Source: Taxawa tesnikishii (nom. ined.) (Eukaryota > Ascomycota > Dothideomycetes > Dothideales). Taken from it: a DNA stretch of 64,000 bases. Position 1 is the first letter of the stretch, and each line of letters starts with the position of its first letter. The position numbers were made by a program, and so were the translations under genes. The notes beneath the pieces are model-generated. The model was not told where the DNA came from, did no database searches, and worked only from the letters and a program-made list of their open reading frames with translations. The stretch is from NCBI GenBank assembly GCA_030247885.1, contig JAPDRO010000021.1, positions 1 through 64,000 on the forward strand. Reading direction: 5' to 3'. Positions 22,294 to 33,120 of the stretch are shown piece after piece.

Positions 22294-24325
22294 ATGTCGC
22301 CCTTTTTCACGAAACGCACTTCGGTCCCGCGGATGCCCGCACGAGTGATGTTCGCGAAGATGCCACAGTCGACACGCCGGTGCTTATCGTTGGGGGTGGA
22401 CCGACGGGGTTACTGCTCGCATATTTACTCGCGGCTTGAGAGTACGTATTCAGACCCAAGAACCCAATCCAGGACTCCCTGAATGACAATCTTTTAGTCC
22501 GATCACTCATCGTGGAAAAGTATCCCGAGCGCTTAGGCGCTCCGAAAGCCCATGCCTTGTCCCCACGGAGTCTGGAGATTTGTCGACAATTCGGACTCGA
22601 TACGAAGGCAATCCGCAGCATGGGGACCAAACGATCGGATGCTTATTGGGTCAACTTCGTCACGAACCTGAGTGGCGAGCAAATAGGTGTGCTGCCGTAC
22701 GAACGAATGGATGCCGAAACTCTCGACTCCACACCCGAGGCGAGCGCCTACCACGACCATACGCAGCAAGCTCCGACTGACAATTGTCGTAGATGATTCA
22801 CAACATCCCACAACCACACTTTGAGAATTTTGTGGCTATGAAACTCTCAAAAGACCCAAACGTGGAGATACGGAAGGGCGTCATGTTTATCTCATGCACA
22901 CAGGTACGCAACAATCCTCGAACCTGGAATTACTCTGACCCGCATTCTAGGAAAACGACGAAGTAATCACGACAGTGGAGGAACGTGCAACCAAACGCAG
23001 ATACCGCATCCGCTCGAGGCATGTCCTGGCATGTGACGGCATGCGAAGCCCCGTGAGGGAGTATCTGGGTATCGAATGTGACGGCGAAGATTCATATGAG
23101 ACTATGATGACTGTTCACTTCAATGCTGACCTCCGGCCTGTGGTGAAGGATCGCGTTGGCATGCTTCACTGGATAATGGACCCTGCTGCTTCCGGCTTCA
23201 TCATCGGTTACGATTTGTCGGGCAATCAAGTCTTGATCAGCAACTTCGACTCGAAGAAGCACCCTGTTGCTTCATGGGACGAGGGCCTCTGCCACGAGGT
23301 GGTTACTGCAGCGATCGGTCAAGATGTCCCCTTCCAGGTTCTCAGCTATAGACCCTGGATCCTCAGTCGCAAGGTGGCAAAACAGTATCACTCGGGCAAC
23401 GTGTTCTTGGCCGGCGATGCAGCACACTCGTTCCCGCCTACAGGCGGATTGGGGCTCAACTCTGGTATTGCAGATGCGCACAACCTCGCCTACAAAATCG
23501 CCGCTGTGCACCAGGGTTGGGGCGGAAAAGCGCTCTTGGAGTCATACGGAGCAGAGCGGCGTCACGTTGCAGAGGTCAATTCGAAACAGAGTGTCAAGAA
23601 CGGCCAGAAGATCTTCGCTTTCCTGAAAGCTGTCGGTCTGGCCGGTATTGACGACGAGCAACAAGCGAGAGAAAATCTCCTCAAGTCAATCCATGATTCT
23701 TCCAAGCAGGACATGATCAAAGCAAACGTCGAAGCCCAGCGCGAGCATTTTGACAACGTGAGTTGAACGCAAGTCGAATATCGGGTTCTGAGGTCGCTAA
23801 CTCTGGCTACAGCTCGAGCTGCATATTGGATACGTCTACGGCAGCGAGAGAACGCCTGATCACGCGTCATATTACACCCCAAAGTTCGAAGCCGGTGCCC
23901 GACTACCGCACGCATGGATCAAGATTCGCAATCCCGGCACGACCCCGTCGCTCGATCCTGTGGACGTATCGTATGTCACAGAATTTACCGAAGACGATGT
24001 TGTTTCTCGTCAGTACTCAATCCTCGACCTTTGCGCGCTGCAGTCTTTCACCTTATTGGTGGGCAATAGCAGTTCGTGGAACGAGCGGTTCAAGAATTTG
24101 GAGCAGATGGCGGCGCAGGCGGGCATAAAGCTTAGAATGTACGCAGCTGATACCGACTTCGAGTTTGTGTTCGACAACCAATATCAGCTGTTTGGGAATG
24201 GAGCGGGATTTGCCCACGGTGGCGGATTGCTGGTCAGACCGGATCAGCACATCCTCACGAGGGCGGCAGCTGACACGTCTGCTGAGTATCTGTGGGATGA
24301 GCTTAGACGTCATCTGAGTGTGTAG
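22294..24325 (+). CDS. FAD-dependent phenol-hydroxylase-like monooxygenase, frame disturbed near the 5' end
   Basis: Class A flavoprotein monooxygenase of the PHBH/phenol 2-monooxygenase fold, predicted to hydroxylate phenolic rings with NAD(P)H and O2. Exons: 22294-22441, 22498-22739, 22793-22903, 22951-23757, 23813-24325 (about 607 residues). Seen: Rossmann motif VLIVGGGPTG, mid-protein DG motif (LACDGMRSPVR), the FAD ribityl GD motif GDAAHSFPPTGGLGLN, and a C-terminal thioredoxin-like domain typical of the phenol hydroxylase group. Two disturbances lie in exon 1. One base is missing near C3T5 at 22300-22307, which would connect ATG 22294 to the Rossmann frame. Two bases are missing near 22431-22435, removing a TGA and restoring splice phase. 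Intron 2 (22740-22792) has a GC donor. It neighbours a PhiG hydrolase, regulator and transporter, suggesting phenolic catabolism. Confidence 0.82.
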
Positions 24326-24659
24326 AATGCGATGGTCTGGACCTATCGAAGATACCTCATGTATCACTCTTATGCCCATTTGTGCTGCGTCATGTTAATA
24401 ACGTGCAGTACTACCGAGGCACGTCCGCTGCTGCTATGCTAGTTTACGAAGCTGTTTCGACGAGTTCACGATAGGAGTGATGCAGTTCCGGACCGTCGCT
24501 GTTACTCAGACTCTATCAAAGCTGTTGCTGACTCGCTACACACCAACAGCTCCTTAATCTGACGTATGGCCCAATCCGCATGGCATTCGGGAACGCTTCT
24601 GGACATATCCTCAGCAGCAGGGATGGCCGCCTATTCTAGCTGGGTTCAAACACGAGCTG
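24326..24659. other. Convergent intergenic region
   Basis: Lies between the 3' ends of the monooxygenase (+) and the hydrolase (-). Nothing recognisable beyond presumed 3' untranslated sequence. Confidence 0.4.
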
Positions 24660-25403
24660 CTATATGCCCTGAGCAACGCGACTGTGCATCAATGGCAGGA
24701 TGGTGGCGAGGATGGCCATCTCCTCCGTAGCATGCTTCAGCAGACCGGGAGCCAAACCCTTCGGCACAGAATCTGCCCGTCCTTGGGGCTCTGTTATGCC
24801 TTCGACATCTCCCAGCCAGAATCTACTTCGCATTCGACATCCGTCTGGCTCATCTTTGATCAGATGAATTAGGTGTCCGATGTACATAACGCTGTCGTTC
24901 TCACGATCCCAGTTGCCAACTTTGCCACAAACAGCAGTGGAGTAGCCCGCTTTCTTGAACGCTACCCGCCAATCATTCCCAAAGTACTCGCTGGGATCGC
25001 GAAAAGAAATCTTGAGCTTGCAAACTTCGCCGCCAATGTATTCTTCGACCAGATGATGGCCACCAACGTAAACCGAGTCGTTCCCGCGTGGCCCTTCCCA
25101 GTCGGAGAAGATATGGTCGCGAGGATGCCAGAGCTTGTACATGTCGGTCTTATGGATCCATCCGAACCACCAGTCAACCATAGCACCAGTGCAATTGCGC
25201 ATATATGTGGAAGCGGCGACGTGGTGCATTCCGTCTGCGTTGATGGCATAGCCAGCTTCGAATGGGAGGTATTCGTGTTCGAGAAGGAGTCCTGCATCTT
25301 GGAGGCGGAGAGGTGCGACTGGCGGAGGGGTAAAAGAGGAAGACATCTTGGGTAAACTGTGAAGAGACTCGCCCCAACATTCCATTTGGTGCGCATTGGT
25401 CAT
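24660..25403 (-). CDS. PhiG-type acylphloroglucinol (DAPG/phloretin) hydrolase
   Basis: A single-exon protein of 247 residues from ATG 25403, or 228 from the second candidate ATG at 25346, which starts MSSSFTPPP and looks more natural. It resembles the DAPG hydrolase PhiG domain: HHVAASTYMRNCTGAMVDWW, then YKLWHPRDH, VEEYIGGE, ISFRDPSEYFG, and a late GCRMRSRFWLG segment. The conserved His and Glu residues are the expected zinc ligands. Family members cleave the C-C bond between an acyl group and a phloroglucinol ring (phloretin, 2,4-diacetylphloroglucinol). No signal peptide, so cytosolic. It is divergent from the Zn2Cys6 regulator and convergent with the phenol hydroxylase. The exact substrate is inferred. 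Confidence 0.78.
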   Translation of the reverse strand: MTNAHQMECWGESLHSLPKMSSSFTPPPVAPLRLQDAGLLLEHEYLPFEAGYAINADGMHHVAASTYMRNCTGAMVDWWFGWIHKTDMYKLWHPRDHIFSDWEGPRGNDSVYVGGHHLVEEYIGGEVCKLKISFRDPSEYFGNDWRVAFKKAGYSTAVCGKVGNWDRENDSVMYIGHLIHLIKDEPDGCRMRSRFWLGDVEGITEPQGRADSVPKGLAPGLLKHATEEMAILATILPLMHSRVAQGI

Positions 25404-25623
25404 TCATATATGCTACATACAAATGCCGTCTTCGTCATGGCCGGGGGCGGCTTGCAAAGGAGAGGAGCGGGGCGACGGCCAATCGGATTGCTGGTTGCGG
25501 GAACTCGGATTGTTCCGGTCCCACGCGGACTCCGCTCATCATGGGCACGGCTCCCGCCTCGAGTCGTGTCGTGTCGTGTCGCGCCGTCTTCATCCTCATC
25601 AACGCTGCAACTGATCTGCGACC
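25404..25623. promoter_or_regulatory. Divergent promoter between hydrolase and Zn2Cys6 regulator
   Basis: A 220-bp region (277 bp if the hydrolase starts at 25346) serving both genes. It holds CCAAT at 25479-25483 and two inverted CGG pairs of the kind bound by Zn2Cys6 dimers: CGG-N6-CCG at 25506-25517 and CGG-N3-CCG at 25526-25534. A CGTGT microsatellite lies at about 25563-25583. Co-control and autoregulation are inferred. Confidence 0.5.
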
Positions 25624-28240
25624 ATGTCCGAGGCGTCAAACACCGCTCCATCCACACCTTCGGCAGACACAGTCTCCCCAGCTCGGGCTGGCCAGAAGCG
25701 CAAACGGCAGCCGAGAGCTGCACTTGCCTGCAGCACATGCCGAGCACGGAAATCGAAAGTACAACCCGTAGGCCATCCTTTTCACGACAATGTGCTGACA
25801 CAAGTACGGTAGTGTGACCAAGGTACACCATGTTCGACCTGCGTGCGTAAGTACTTGCTACAGCAATCTTAGCCCATGCTGTGCGACAAGAAACGTGAGT
25901 GACGGGACCAGGACATGGGCTCGAATGTAGCTACAGACCCGGCTCTTCTGAGCAGGTCGCGGGAGCATCTAAGCATGGGGACAGATCGACAGTCTCAGAG
26001 TTAGGGTTGTGTTCCATTCTGAGGCTGCATCGCTGAGCATGATGAATAGGAAGTCTCGCCAAAGCAGCTCAATGCGATCACGCCTAAACCAGGTTGGGGA
26101 CCCTGCACGGCTCCATAACGCGAGCGACCATAGATTCGTACCCATTAGGCCGATTCCTACTGCACAGGACGCTGACAATGCTTCGAGCGAGCAAGAACTG
26201 CTTCAGCTGACTACGAGTACTCGGGACGCCAGGATGCGCTCAGATACTACTACAGCGTGCGGGGATGTTGCACAGCCATCCCAGGGGCAAATGGTACAAG
26301 CTCTCGACTTTGACCCAGATGATTTGCCAGAAACGTCCGCCGATACACTAGATGAAGTCAATGTTCACACTCAGGGTACGGAGTTCTATGGCCCCAGTGG
26401 TGTTTTCTCCTTTCTGGCGCGCCTGCGGTCCAAAGCAAGCTCGCATGGTCCAAAAGTAAACGATACCATACTGCCAACCCTGCCCCAGGGTAATCAGTTG
26501 CACAACTTGTCCGTTGTGAATTTTCTGCATAGCTTGGACTATCCTGCAAGCTCAGCTACGGAGAGTGATGTCTATACTGCCATGCCCGCATCCACACCAC
26601 GTCACGAAATTCCAACGGCGACCGCTCGCGACGACAGGAACACCGGTGATGCCATGCCGAATTTTTGGTCAGATCTGGACGTGGAGAAAGAATGCCTCGT
26701 GCTCTACTTTCGGAATTTGCATCTAATCCACCCTATACTCCAGCAATCAGAATTCACTGCCAAATGCGAGAGGATGATCTGGGGCAAAGACCATCCGGAA
26801 AGAAGTGTGCTCCCGTATGATCAACGGGTGTTCCGCGCTCTGTATAACGCAGTGCTTGCCCTAGGTTCAATCACGGCTGGGGAGGATGCGCTCTTCATGC
26901 AAGGCTTTGGTAATCGCAACCATAGTCCACTCTCTGTACATCCTCCGTTGCAACTCGCCAGGGTGTACTTCGAAAGAGCAAAAGCAAGCCTCGGCGATAT
27001 CTTCGAGACGTGCTCGATTGAGAGTACACAGACGTTATTTCTCCTCTCCGTATTCTGTCAAAATGCGCTGAAACCGCACAGCTGCTACATGTATTCTGGG
27101 ATGGCTTTGAGGACAGCGCTTGCGACAGGCATCACTCACAGTTTCGACCGTGCGTCTGAACAGCTGCAAAGCTTGTGGTGGGCTCTCTACTCGCACGAGG
27201 TCGAGATGTGTGCCTCTGCAGGCCGGGAATCGGGACTGAGCGAACCATCGTCGTACCGAGTCAAACTTCCTCCGCGGAATAAAAGATCGCCATCTGCCCT
27301 CATCACTTGCATGGTGTATCTAGCGGAAATCCTAAAACAGGCATCAAAAGACGTCTATGATTCACACGCTACGGCTCATCTAGCTGGGAAGTCTGCTAGA
27401 GCCCTCGACCTTGACAGACGGCTAGTGGAGTGGAGAACTCAATTGCCAGGTCATCTCGACTTCCAAAGCGCATCACTCACTGATCCAGAATGGGCGATCA
27501 AACAGAAGACGGTGCTTGAACTTCGTGAGTACGCTTAACTGGCCTTGTATCTCCGTCATGGCTGATATAGCAAGGATTTTTCAATGCGCAAATCCTCTTA
27601 CATCGTCCTTTCTTGATTGCTTCCGCTGCGAAGAACAGCCCGCGAGTGGATCCAATACATGTACAGCTATGTGTTCAAGCCTCCAGGAGTACAATCGGAA
27701 CGTTGTACGATGCTTTTATCCATCGACCTTACTTTCGTACCTGGTGAGTGTCCAGTGCGTTGGCAGCGATCATTCTAGCTAAATACTGACAACTTCCTCA
27801 GGTGGTACAATGCCACCTACGTACTTTATGCCTCCATGGTACTTCTCTATGTTATCTTGTCCGACATTGATTCACAGTCTGGAGACGAACTCTTCGATGA
27901 CGTAAACAGAAGCATTGAATTGTTCCATGCCATGAGCAAAATCAGTGTGGCCAATAAATGCGCCGATATCACAAGAGAAGTGCTAGAGATTGCGAGGAGG
28001 ACTGTGAAGGAACGCCGTCAGCCAGCAAGCGGACCGAACGACGGGCATGCTCCTGCTACAGTGAGCAGAGATTTGTCAGTGACCATGGCTGCTGGGATAC
28101 ATGATGTGTCTGAAGCAACTTTGGATTTCCACGGTGGATTCGATTTGGATCTCGCTGGTGCCGACCCTTTCGCTGGCCTCGTTGATTGTAATTTCATAGA
28201 TGGCTTCGATTTTCTCGACGACGTATTTGCAAACCCTTAA
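25624..28240 (+). CDS. Zn2Cys6 transcription factor with fungal_trans domain
   Basis: Starts at ATG 25624. The first exon ends at 25758 in a basic stretch with ACSTCRARKSK. After intron 25759-25812 the sequence continues CDQGTPCSTCV, giving five of six cluster cysteines. The sixth Cys and the next exon junctions (25846-26008) cannot be resolved, because the GT-AG pairs there enclose only about 26 nt. The long exon to 27524 holds the fungal_trans (PF04082) middle-homology domain, including YFRNLHLIHPILQQSEF and a late SLWWALYSHE segment. Then come introns 27525-27570 and 27744-27801 and the stop at 28238-28240. Such factors bind CGG triplets as dimers and control adjacent metabolic genes, so it is the likely local activator of the phenolic cluster. 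The linker region may contain assembly errors. Confidence 0.85.
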
Positions 28241-28613
28241 TCACCCACGTTCGGGGCTTGACCGCAATCGATCACCCTTTCAGTGGACGCTTTAATCCCC
28301 AATCCGCCAAGGTTTCCATACGATCAGTGACGAGCGAACAGGCTTTACAGACGTCGCTCTGCACTCCAGCTTATAACCCACAGACGCACCCCACACACGG
28401 AAGGGTGTGATACTGGGGCCCCGCAATGCCGGAGTGATTCACATCCGCAGCACGGCTTCCGATTGGTCGGGCCGGACCACCCACTCGGTTCCAGCAGCAG
28501 TGCTAGCTGCTGCCGATACGTCGTCTTCGCTTATATCTATACGTACACCAGCATCGCCGAAGTCTTCAACACACTGATTGCATATATTTCCGTAGGGTTT
28601 CTTACCACTAACA
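28241..28613. promoter_or_regulatory. Transporter promoter with CGG-N3-CCG site
   Basis: The 373-bp gap between the regulator and the transporter. CGG-N3-CCG lies at 28453-28461, followed by an inverted CCAAT (ATTGG), the same combination seen in the hydrolase/regulator promoter. Otherwise nothing recognised. Confidence 0.4.
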
Positions 28614-30538
28614 ATGGCCTATCGTACTACTACCGCAGAGTCAGGCGACGAGATCGCTGCTGTCTTCCAGGCAGCACCAGGTACCGAGATTCTCTATGAC
28701 AGCGACGGCGCACACGGTGCCCTGTCGAGACATTTGCACACTCTGCAGCATGTAAAGAAAGGAGATTCACACATCCTCATGGTGCCGCAACCATCGCTTG
28801 CGGACCCAAACGATCCATTGCTCTGGCCTGAGTGGAAGAAGTGGACGACTCTGGTCAATGGTATGTGGTACTCGTTCAATGGAGGTGTAACAGGTCCTAT
28901 AATGGCTGCCGGTAAGCACTCTCGTAATCCGGAAACTGCAAATCTCGTTGACTGTGTGTTGTAGGGATGATTCCCTCAGTGAGGCATTCGACGTATCGCT
29001 TCAGATGCTTAGTTATGCCAACGGTGCCACTCTGATCTGTCAGGGAGTTGCAACAACTCTATGGATGTGGGTCGCAGTCAGGAGCAAAATGCGTGATCTA
29101 GCTGACATCGATACAGGCCGTTTGCGATCAAGTATGGCAGGCGCCCTGTCTACCTCTTTTCCAATCTCTTGATGATGATCGTCTGTATCTGGCTCGGTAT
29201 CGCCTCGACCGCCTCATACACTCCATTCATCATTGGAAGAGCCTTCCTAGGGATCTTTGAAGCGCCCATCGAATCGATCGTGCCATCCACTGTTACCGAC
29301 GTGTTCTTCCTACACGAGAGGGGAGAGAAAGTGTCTCTCTATGGTCTCTCTGTTCTAGGAGGAAACGAGCTCGGACCTGTGTTATCGGCCTTCATAATTC
29401 AAGCACTCGGCATGAACTGGGCTTTCTACATCATGGCCATCATCATCGCCGGCAACCTAGTAACCAATGTTTTTCGGTATGCCTGAGACCAAATTCATCG
29501 GAGAACGGCCATCCACACTCCCAGCCTCGTCCGACCAGAACCTCGAAAAAACTGGGACAGAACACAACGAAAAGTTTGATGGCCCGGATGGAGCAAGCGT
29601 TGTTAATACACAAGAGACGGTTGGAAAACAGAGTTATGTTTCGAGCCTCCGCCTTTGGACCCGTGGAGATCCGCACGTGAGCTTGAAGAAAGCATTCCTC
29701 CGCCCGTTTGTTCTCGTGGCATACCCCACCGTCTTGTGGTCATCCATCATTTACGGACTCGCTTTGGGCTGGAACGTGATTCTGGGTGCTTCGGTCGCAC
29801 AGCTTTTCGCGCCTCCGTAAGAACAATCCGTCATCATATGGATAGTTTCTGTGCTGACGATGCCGCAGCCCATACTTGTTCGATTCCAACGCACAAGGCT
29901 TGGTGTTTTTCTCTCCTCTCGTCGGGTCCCTGTTTGGAACCTACCTCTGCGGCGGATTTGCGGATTGGGTGGCATCGTTCTATACAAGGAGAAACCACGG
30001 CATCCGTGAGCCAGAAATGCGTCTACCAATGTGCTTCGTCGCCGCCGCTTTTACCCTGTTCGGTGCACTCATGGCCGGGGTTTCCTATCACTACAAGACG
30101 CATTACATGGTGCCCGTTGTGGGCTTTGGCGTGTTGTCTATTGGATCTCAGATGGGCGCAACGCTTGCGATGAGTTACGCTTTGGATTGCCACAAAGAGG
30201 TAAGTGCTCTCCGCTAGAGCATGACCTTGCTACGTGTTGATTCGCTCTCATAGCTTTCTGTTGAGCTCATGGTCACTATCTCGTCTCTCAAGTCGGCAAT
30301 TGCTTGGATATGGACATGGGTTATCAACGACTGGATAACTAAGGATGGATTGTTGGTTGTCGCCATGGTCGTTGCTGCCGTCAACATAGTGGCCTACCTG
30401 TCGACCTTTTTCTTCTACTTCAAGGGCAAGGCGATTAGGATCTGGATCCATCAAAAAATCTGTTGGGAAGAGCGGGCCTACAATGAAGACAGCATCACGC
30501 TATCCATGCATATCGTAGTTAACGCAGGACCAGGGTAG
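28614..30538 (+). CDS. MFS transporter, DHA1-like, two frame disturbances
   Basis: A major facilitator with about 12 membrane segments and a long soluble N-terminus, starting at ATG 28614. Exons: 28614-28911, 28965-29066, 29117-29816, 29869-30199, 30254-30538. Seen: PNDPLLWPEWKKW before the first helix, FGRRP-type loop after TM2 (AIKYGRRPVYLFSN), and GRAFLGIFEAP in TM4. Frames join only if one C is added at C3 28973-28975 (giving GMIPLSEAFDVSLQ) and if the T5 run at 29470-29474 is off by one or two bases before FGMPETKF. The close homologues I recall are drug:H+ antiporter-like transporters; substrate unknown. It follows the Zn2Cys6 gene on the same strand and may import or export the phenolic substrate of the neighbouring enzymes. 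Confidence 0.83.
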
Positions 30539-31228
30539 CCAGGGCAATAGATGAATTATCGACATGACGGCCAAATCTACTATTGAGCTTGCTCCTGCGT
30601 CGACCGCTAGCTGGGAACACGTCTGCAACATGTAAGACGGAAATTGGCGTACTGCGTCCAGCTCAAGTCAACACGGCTAGTGTCAGCGCAGAACGAATCA
30701 TAAGCGGCTAGGCCTCAGAATCGTTCCCATTCCATATGCCGGCTTTCGAATCGCCGACAATCTGCATGTCATCAGGACAACAGACGCACACAAGCCTTTC
30801 GAACCACACACCCTCTCTCTTTCAATCCTATCGGGTCGTCCTACCGAGCTGTCTGACGGGCGCTTAGCTCGTAGCGGCAGATAGTTCGTGTCCCAAAGCT
30901 TTGCAACTGTCTGGTGCCTGGGCAGACATGCTTGGATCCGATAAACGGCCCGTTGTAGCCTGACACCCCAAGCGGCTCACCTCCGCCCCGCCGCTCTAGC
31001 ACTCTTGGTTCTCCTTCATTCCAAGATCACACTCTTCTTCTCGTGCAAATCTGGCGTACGAGTCAGATCCACGGGCAAACCCTCCTCCTGAACTTACCGT
31101 TGCACTGGTTACCTTTTCCGCGCTATCACTGCGCAACCGTCACCGCCGTTATGGGCAAGCGCGATCAGATTGGCCGCGGACACCGTAAGGGGGTCTCGTT
31201 AGATCTGGTATAAGAGGACTCTCTGGAG
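30539..31228. other. Spacer; may include the missing 5' end of the next gene
   Basis: No complete gene. From about 31150 the sequence MGKRDQIGRGH-like frame (ATG 31151) may belong to the first exon of the following unknown-family gene, but it does not join cleanly. Confidence 0.35.
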
Positions 31229-32674
31229 TTGTTGGTTTGGCTTCAGAGAGCATCCAAGCGCGCAAAGAATCCAGCCGAGCTAGAGAAGCTGCGACGCCTT
31301 ATGGAAAGACACAACTCGCACACCTCAAACACATCCAACGCCTCGAACGTTTCCGAAAAGGTGGCGGTCAACGCTCAGGACGACCTTGACTACGAGTGGG
31401 AGTTGGACGACGCTCAGACTGATGCCGCTGGTGGATACATATCCCAAGGCCCTGTCGATGAGAAATCTGAAGAGACGCTTCTGGACAAGTTCTTCCGCAA
31501 CAACCGGTGGGAGCACGGCGAGACAGGGTTCTTACGTCTCCCGGTCGTTTTGCCACAACGCAGACCGGGAGAGCGAAGTCGCGGGTTCGTCAAGGCATAT
31601 GCACCCGAGCTGCTGAATGCAGGCATTGACCAGGATACATGGCTCTCGTTCCTTGACGTGCTCACAAAGGCGACCATGGCCGACCCTCGCCTCAATGCTA
31701 TCAATCTTGCAGCAATCGGTACCATGTTCATGCCCCATGTCGTCGGGTTCATAGTGAGTTACGCAATCAATCAAGCAGCCAATATTGCCATTCAAGTGCA
31801 GGCCCGAAACAGGTACGACTCATGGCACTCGATCGCGGAGCACCACTAGCCAGTTCAACAGAACATCGAAAGCTCTCCACCAACTCAATGAAGAGTTCCT
31901 CCGTCCCCGGCGACTCTTTCGCCTCATCATGACATGGAACCCCGACTCCGACAACAAGATCGAGCAAGTCAACATCAACGATACAATTGCGCAACGCAGC
32001 AATGCCCCGAAAGGCCTTGACAACGACCGATCCTCAGACGCCAGCACGTACGGAGGCGAGCTGGTATTCCCTGAAGTAGCTCCGCTCATTTTCCCAACGC
32101 TGGACGAGGTGGCCACCGCCACCGGACAGGATCCCATGAAGATGAGCGGTTTCGCAAAGGGCTACACCTTTGTCGCGAATCATTGGGACGAACGCGCTAC
32201 TGCACAGTTTGCCAGTAAAAACCCGACAGCGTGCTGTCGCAGGTGCCTCAGGGAGAGTTCACATCCCGTTACGCCGACCCAAACAGTGCAGCTGCAAGCG
32301 GCTCGCTAATCTCCTTCGTGTCCGGCAAAAACTAATCCCTGGCCCTTACTCGCGCGGCTTGATCGGTGGCTTGATGTCGGTAGCTGGCCAAGCGGTCCGT
32401 GGAGAGAAGCAAGGCTCGGAATGGGAGAAGTGTGATGCGCAACAATAGTACCGTGACGACTCTCGTAGACGCACATCCAGAAGGGAGAAGGTAGGCCTCA
32501 TATCAACTCCAATCGGCGCGTACAAGAAGTCGCCGAAGAAGGTTTGTTCTCAATCAGTCCTCCACTGGATTGATCGTCTGCTGACACGATGCACAGAACG
32601 TCCTTTATTTGATGGTCGTAAATCTGCCCACTGAGGAGGAAATGGCTGCGGCAAAGACCGCTTTCTCGGCGTGA
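31229..32674 (+). pseudogene. Decayed or mis-assembled gene of an uncharacterised Pezizomycotina protein family
   Basis: Pieces run in order: a frame from 31229 with LPVVLPQRRPGERSRGF and VKAYAPELL, a 37-bp candidate intron at 31814-31850, then ALHQLNEEFLRPRRLF and GELVFPEVAPLIFP. A frame change at C3 32222-32224 (one C missing) leads to GEFTSRYADPNSAA. Further pieces end with VLYLMVVNLPTEEEM and a TGA at 32672-32674. I recall this arrangement from large families of hypothetical fungal proteins with no known function. No ATG fits the first frame (it opens at TTG), so the 5' end is missing or in an unseen exon. No membrane segments are obvious except a hydrophobic stretch before the intron. 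Confidence 0.55.
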
Positions 32675-33120
32675 AATGACCCTTCGAACCCCTATGCTGC
32701 ATGCGGAACAAGGAACAAACAGGAGTTCTCACGAACACCGGATTGTTGGTCACTGAGCCGGACATTCCAATGCATTGTATTGCAGCCCCAAGCGTAGGAT
32801 GAGGCCGTGTGTGACGGCACGTCCGAGAGATCGTAGCAAGACAATGCGCACGTGATGGCGGATGCGCCTGAGCCGGACTCAATGCTGAAGAGCGCAACTG
32901 CTGGGTGCGTTGACCGTACTGTCAGCATCATTGTCACCATGTAAGGTGTGTGCGGCATAGTGTTCGCCCGCTGCGTGTGTGAGAATATGTACACCTTGTT
33001 GACCGGTACGCTCGATCGCTTGCACGTTTGTTTCGAGCTTGGCATGTCTGTCACCGTACAGACGGTCTCAGCACGTCATTGAGGCGTCTCAAAGGAGGAC
33101 CTCGTCCTCTTCAAGTCTCA
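32675..33120. other. Convergent intergenic region, nothing recognised
   Basis: Lies between the end of the unknown-family gene (+) and the end of the kinase-like gene (-). No repeat or RNA gene seen. Confidence 0.4.
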
